Shown here piece by piece: positions 5,690-5,850 of a stretch of 5,850 nucleotides of DNA. Source of the DNA: Planctomycetaceae bacterium (GTDB lineage Bacteria > Planctomycetota > Planctomycetia > Planctomycetales > Planctomycetaceae). Location of the stretch: positions 1 to 5,850 of the forward strand of contig JAEUIG010000304.1 of the NCBI GenBank assembly GCA_016795125.1, written 5' to 3'. Made by a program: the position numbers and the translations under genes. The notes below the pieces were generated by a model that saw only the letters and a program-made list of their open reading frames with translations, searched no databases and had not been told where the DNA came from. Numbering within the stretch: position 1 is the first letter of the stretch; each line of letters begins with the position of its first letter.

Positions 5690-5850
5690 ATGAGTGATCG
5701 CGAAGACCTGCGGAAACGACTGAAACAGGAACAGATCGAGTTCCTGCTCGTGCAGTTCGTCGACATTCACGGCGGAGCGAAGGCGAAGATGGTGCCGGCG
5801 GCGTGCCTCGACGACGTGCTGGACGTGGGAGCCGGCTTCGCCGGCGGCGC
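5690..5850 (+). CDS. glnT: Type III glutamine synthetase-like ligase (GlnT/GmaS type), N-terminal fragment
   Basis: Only the first 53 codons are present; the gene continues past the right edge. The fragment begins MSDREDLRKRLKQEQIEFLL, and VQFVDIHGGAKAKMVP at residues 21-36 is the glutamine-synthetase N-terminal (beta-grasp) signature in the form typical of GlnT and gamma-glutamylmethylamide synthetase. These enzymes join ammonia or an amine to glutamate using ATP. The active site lies outside the window, so glutamine synthetase and gamma-glutamylamide synthetase cannot be told apart. Its place 283 nt after glxD matches the usual glxBCD-glnT or gmaS-mgsABC association and suggests it makes the amide donor for that complex. 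The ATG has no Shine-Dalgarno site: CCCTCCC precedes it, directly behind a tandem repeat. It may be leaderless, internally promoted, or translated through another mechanism. Confidence 0.85.
   Translation, partial: MSDREDLRKRLKQEQIEFLLVQFVDIHGGAKAKMVPAACLDDVLDVGAGFAGG

Overview
The window is GC-rich bacterial DNA. Its genes are clear homologues of known enzymes, and its gaps are crowded with short interspersed repeats. The long gaps, the uneven use of Shine-Dalgarno sites and the repeat families (GCAGAT, GCAGAG and CACAAAG arms, TCGAAAATCCA runs, a GCGGGG-TTTAG-CCCCGC hairpin) suggest a planctomycete or a similar free-living lineage. This placement is inference from style; there is no rRNA or other phylogenetic marker here.

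Layout. Bases 1-1125 (minus strand) hold the first 375 codons of a gamma-glutamyltranspeptidase-family protein with an N-terminal export signal; the gene runs off the left edge before its catalytic threonine. Bases 1126-1652 are a divergent gap with no convincing gene but a 217-bp element bounded by 37-nt inverted arms. Bases 1653-2105 encode a four-helix membrane protein of unknown function. From 2331 a plus-strand cluster begins: glxB (class II glutamine amidotransferase, 2331-3227), glxC (GXGXG beta-helix subunit, 3215-3904, overlapping glxB by 13 nt), glxD (FMN/Fe-S glutamate-synthase-like subunit, about 4060-5406), then the start of a type III glutamine synthetase-like gene (glnT/gmaS type, 5690 to the right edge).

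Function. GlxB, GlxC and GlxD correspond to the amidotransferase, GXGXG and FMN domains that are fused in the large subunit of bacterial glutamate synthase. The same three-gene set occurs as glxBCD in rhizobia and as mgsABC (N-methylglutamate synthase) in methylamine users, commonly near a glnT/gmaS ligase. The likely theme is moving the amide nitrogen of glutamine, or of a gamma-glutamylamide made by the ligase, onto an acceptor. The real substrate cannot be read from this window. The transpeptidase-like gene also belongs to gamma-glutamyl chemistry, but it is divergent and its link to the cluster is speculative.

The most unusual part is the intergenic DNA. Three inverted-repeat hairpins and one half-element share a plan: in most an outer TTCACC-like end, then a short core (GCAGAT, GCAGAG, ACAAAG or ACAACG) repeated every 8-9 bp. 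Other short repeats run right up to the start codons of glxD and glnT, both of which lack a Shine-Dalgarno site, and a GC hairpin encloses the glxD stop codon.
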